Part shown: positions 33,443 through 33,739 of the stretch, piece by piece
Numbering within the stretch: the first letter of the stretch is position 1
How the letters are laid out: each line of letters starts with the position of its first letter
From: an uncultured Pelagibacteraceae bacterium
GTDB taxonomy: Bacteria > Pseudomonadota > Alphaproteobacteria > Pelagibacterales > Pelagibacteraceae
Direction: 5' to 3'
Assembly (NCBI GenBank): GCA_902607215.1
Contig: CACLJJ010000007.1
Span: forward strand, 1-33,739
Length of the DNA stretch: 33,739 nucleotides
The notes under the pieces: generated by a model
Seen by the model: the letters and a program-made list of their open reading frames with translations, nothing else
Told to the model about the DNA's origin: nothing
The model's database searches: none
Made by a program: the position numbers and the translations under genes

Positions 33443-33739
33443 ATGGATTTAAAAATTGATTTAAAAAATTTGAATGTTCAAGATATAAAGACGAAGTTTT
33501 TACAATTTGCTGACAAAAAGACTTTAATTAAAATTGGTATTTCACTTGGTGCAATAATTCTTTTTCTAATAATTTATTATTCTATTTTAAATCCTCTAGT
33601 TAATAAAAAGAAAGCTAAGCTAGATGAAATGAATAAAAAGAAACAAGAAACTACTAAATTTATAAACGAGATTAAATCTAAAAAAAACAAGATTAAAAAA
33701 CTTACACCTAACTACAAGAAATATTCTACATTGTTTCAT
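33443..33739 (+). CDS. PilO-like inner-membrane protein, 5' part
   Basis: The first 99 residues of a gene that runs past the right edge. A short cytoplasmic tail (MDLKIDLKNLNVQDIKTKF) is followed by one membrane helix (about residues 31-49) and a Lys-rich coiled coil, the layout of PilO. Its position two bases after the PilM-PilN gene supports this. The typical PilO periplasmic domain lies outside the window. Confidence 0.72.
   Translation, partial: MDLKIDLKNLNVQDIKTKFLQFADKKTLIKIGISLGAIILFLIIYYSILNPLVNKKKAKLDEMNKKKQETTKFINEIKSKKNKIKKLTPNYKKYSTLFH

Noticed and set aside
1-33739. tRNA, rRNA, insertion sequences or phage genes
   Set aside because: I saw no transposase, integrase, phage structural gene or recognisable structural RNA on either strand.

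Overview
The window is strongly AT-rich and densely packed, with many 1-8 base overlaps between genes. Together with the gene content (leuA-mreBCD-mrdA-rodA, a streamlined type IV pilus set, a DadA-like oxidase) this suggests a streamlined marine alphaproteobacterium such as a Pelagibacterales (SAR11) member. That assignment is inference; no rRNA or other taxonomic marker is present.

Layout. 1-285: 3' end of an unknown gene and a probable promoter. 286-7373: leuA (leucine synthesis) followed almost without a gap by the elongasome genes mreB, mreC, mreD, mrdA (PBP2) and rodA. 7439-10892: a compact run of DadA-like FAD oxidase, EamA transporter, D-2-hydroxyacid dehydrogenase and msrB. 10967-20463: a type IV pilus block with pilT, four prepilin-like genes (FimU/PilE-like, PilV-, PilW- and PilX-like), an unknown secreted protein and a large PilY1-like tip adhesin. 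20460-21427 (minus): prepilin peptidase pilD and a coupled small membrane protein. 21592-24462: a GAF-PP2C phosphatase, a small membrane protein and a polytopic membrane protein. 24459-28659 (minus): a membrane alkaline-phosphatase/sulfatase-like protein downstream of an autotransporter-like protein. 28763-30540: a winged-helix regulator and a UMF1-type MFS transporter. 30541-31066: a non-coding region with seven copies of an 11-bp element. 31067-end: a pilus inner-membrane assembly operon, with a PilM-PilN fusion split by a frame change at a seven-C tract, then the start of a PilO-like gene.

How it fits together. The pilus genes encode a retraction ATPase, a minor-pilin/PilY1 tip complex, the peptidase that processes the pilins, and the alignment subcomplex (PilM/N/O). 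PilB, PilC, PilQ, PilP and a clearly recognisable major pilin are not seen here. The most interesting points are: (1) the C7 tract that breaks the PilMN reading frame and could be a phase-variation switch or an assembly error; (2) the array of TTGTGTTAGAG elements with 21-22 bp spacing in front of that gene; (3) a PilY1 whose von Willebrand A domain is split by an inserted NHL/propeller-like segment; (4) an autotransporter-like barrel followed by a long coiled coil and a C-terminal membrane helix, which could bridge outer and inner membranes; (5) stacked inverted repeats, one covering the ribosome binding site, in front of the winged-helix regulator.
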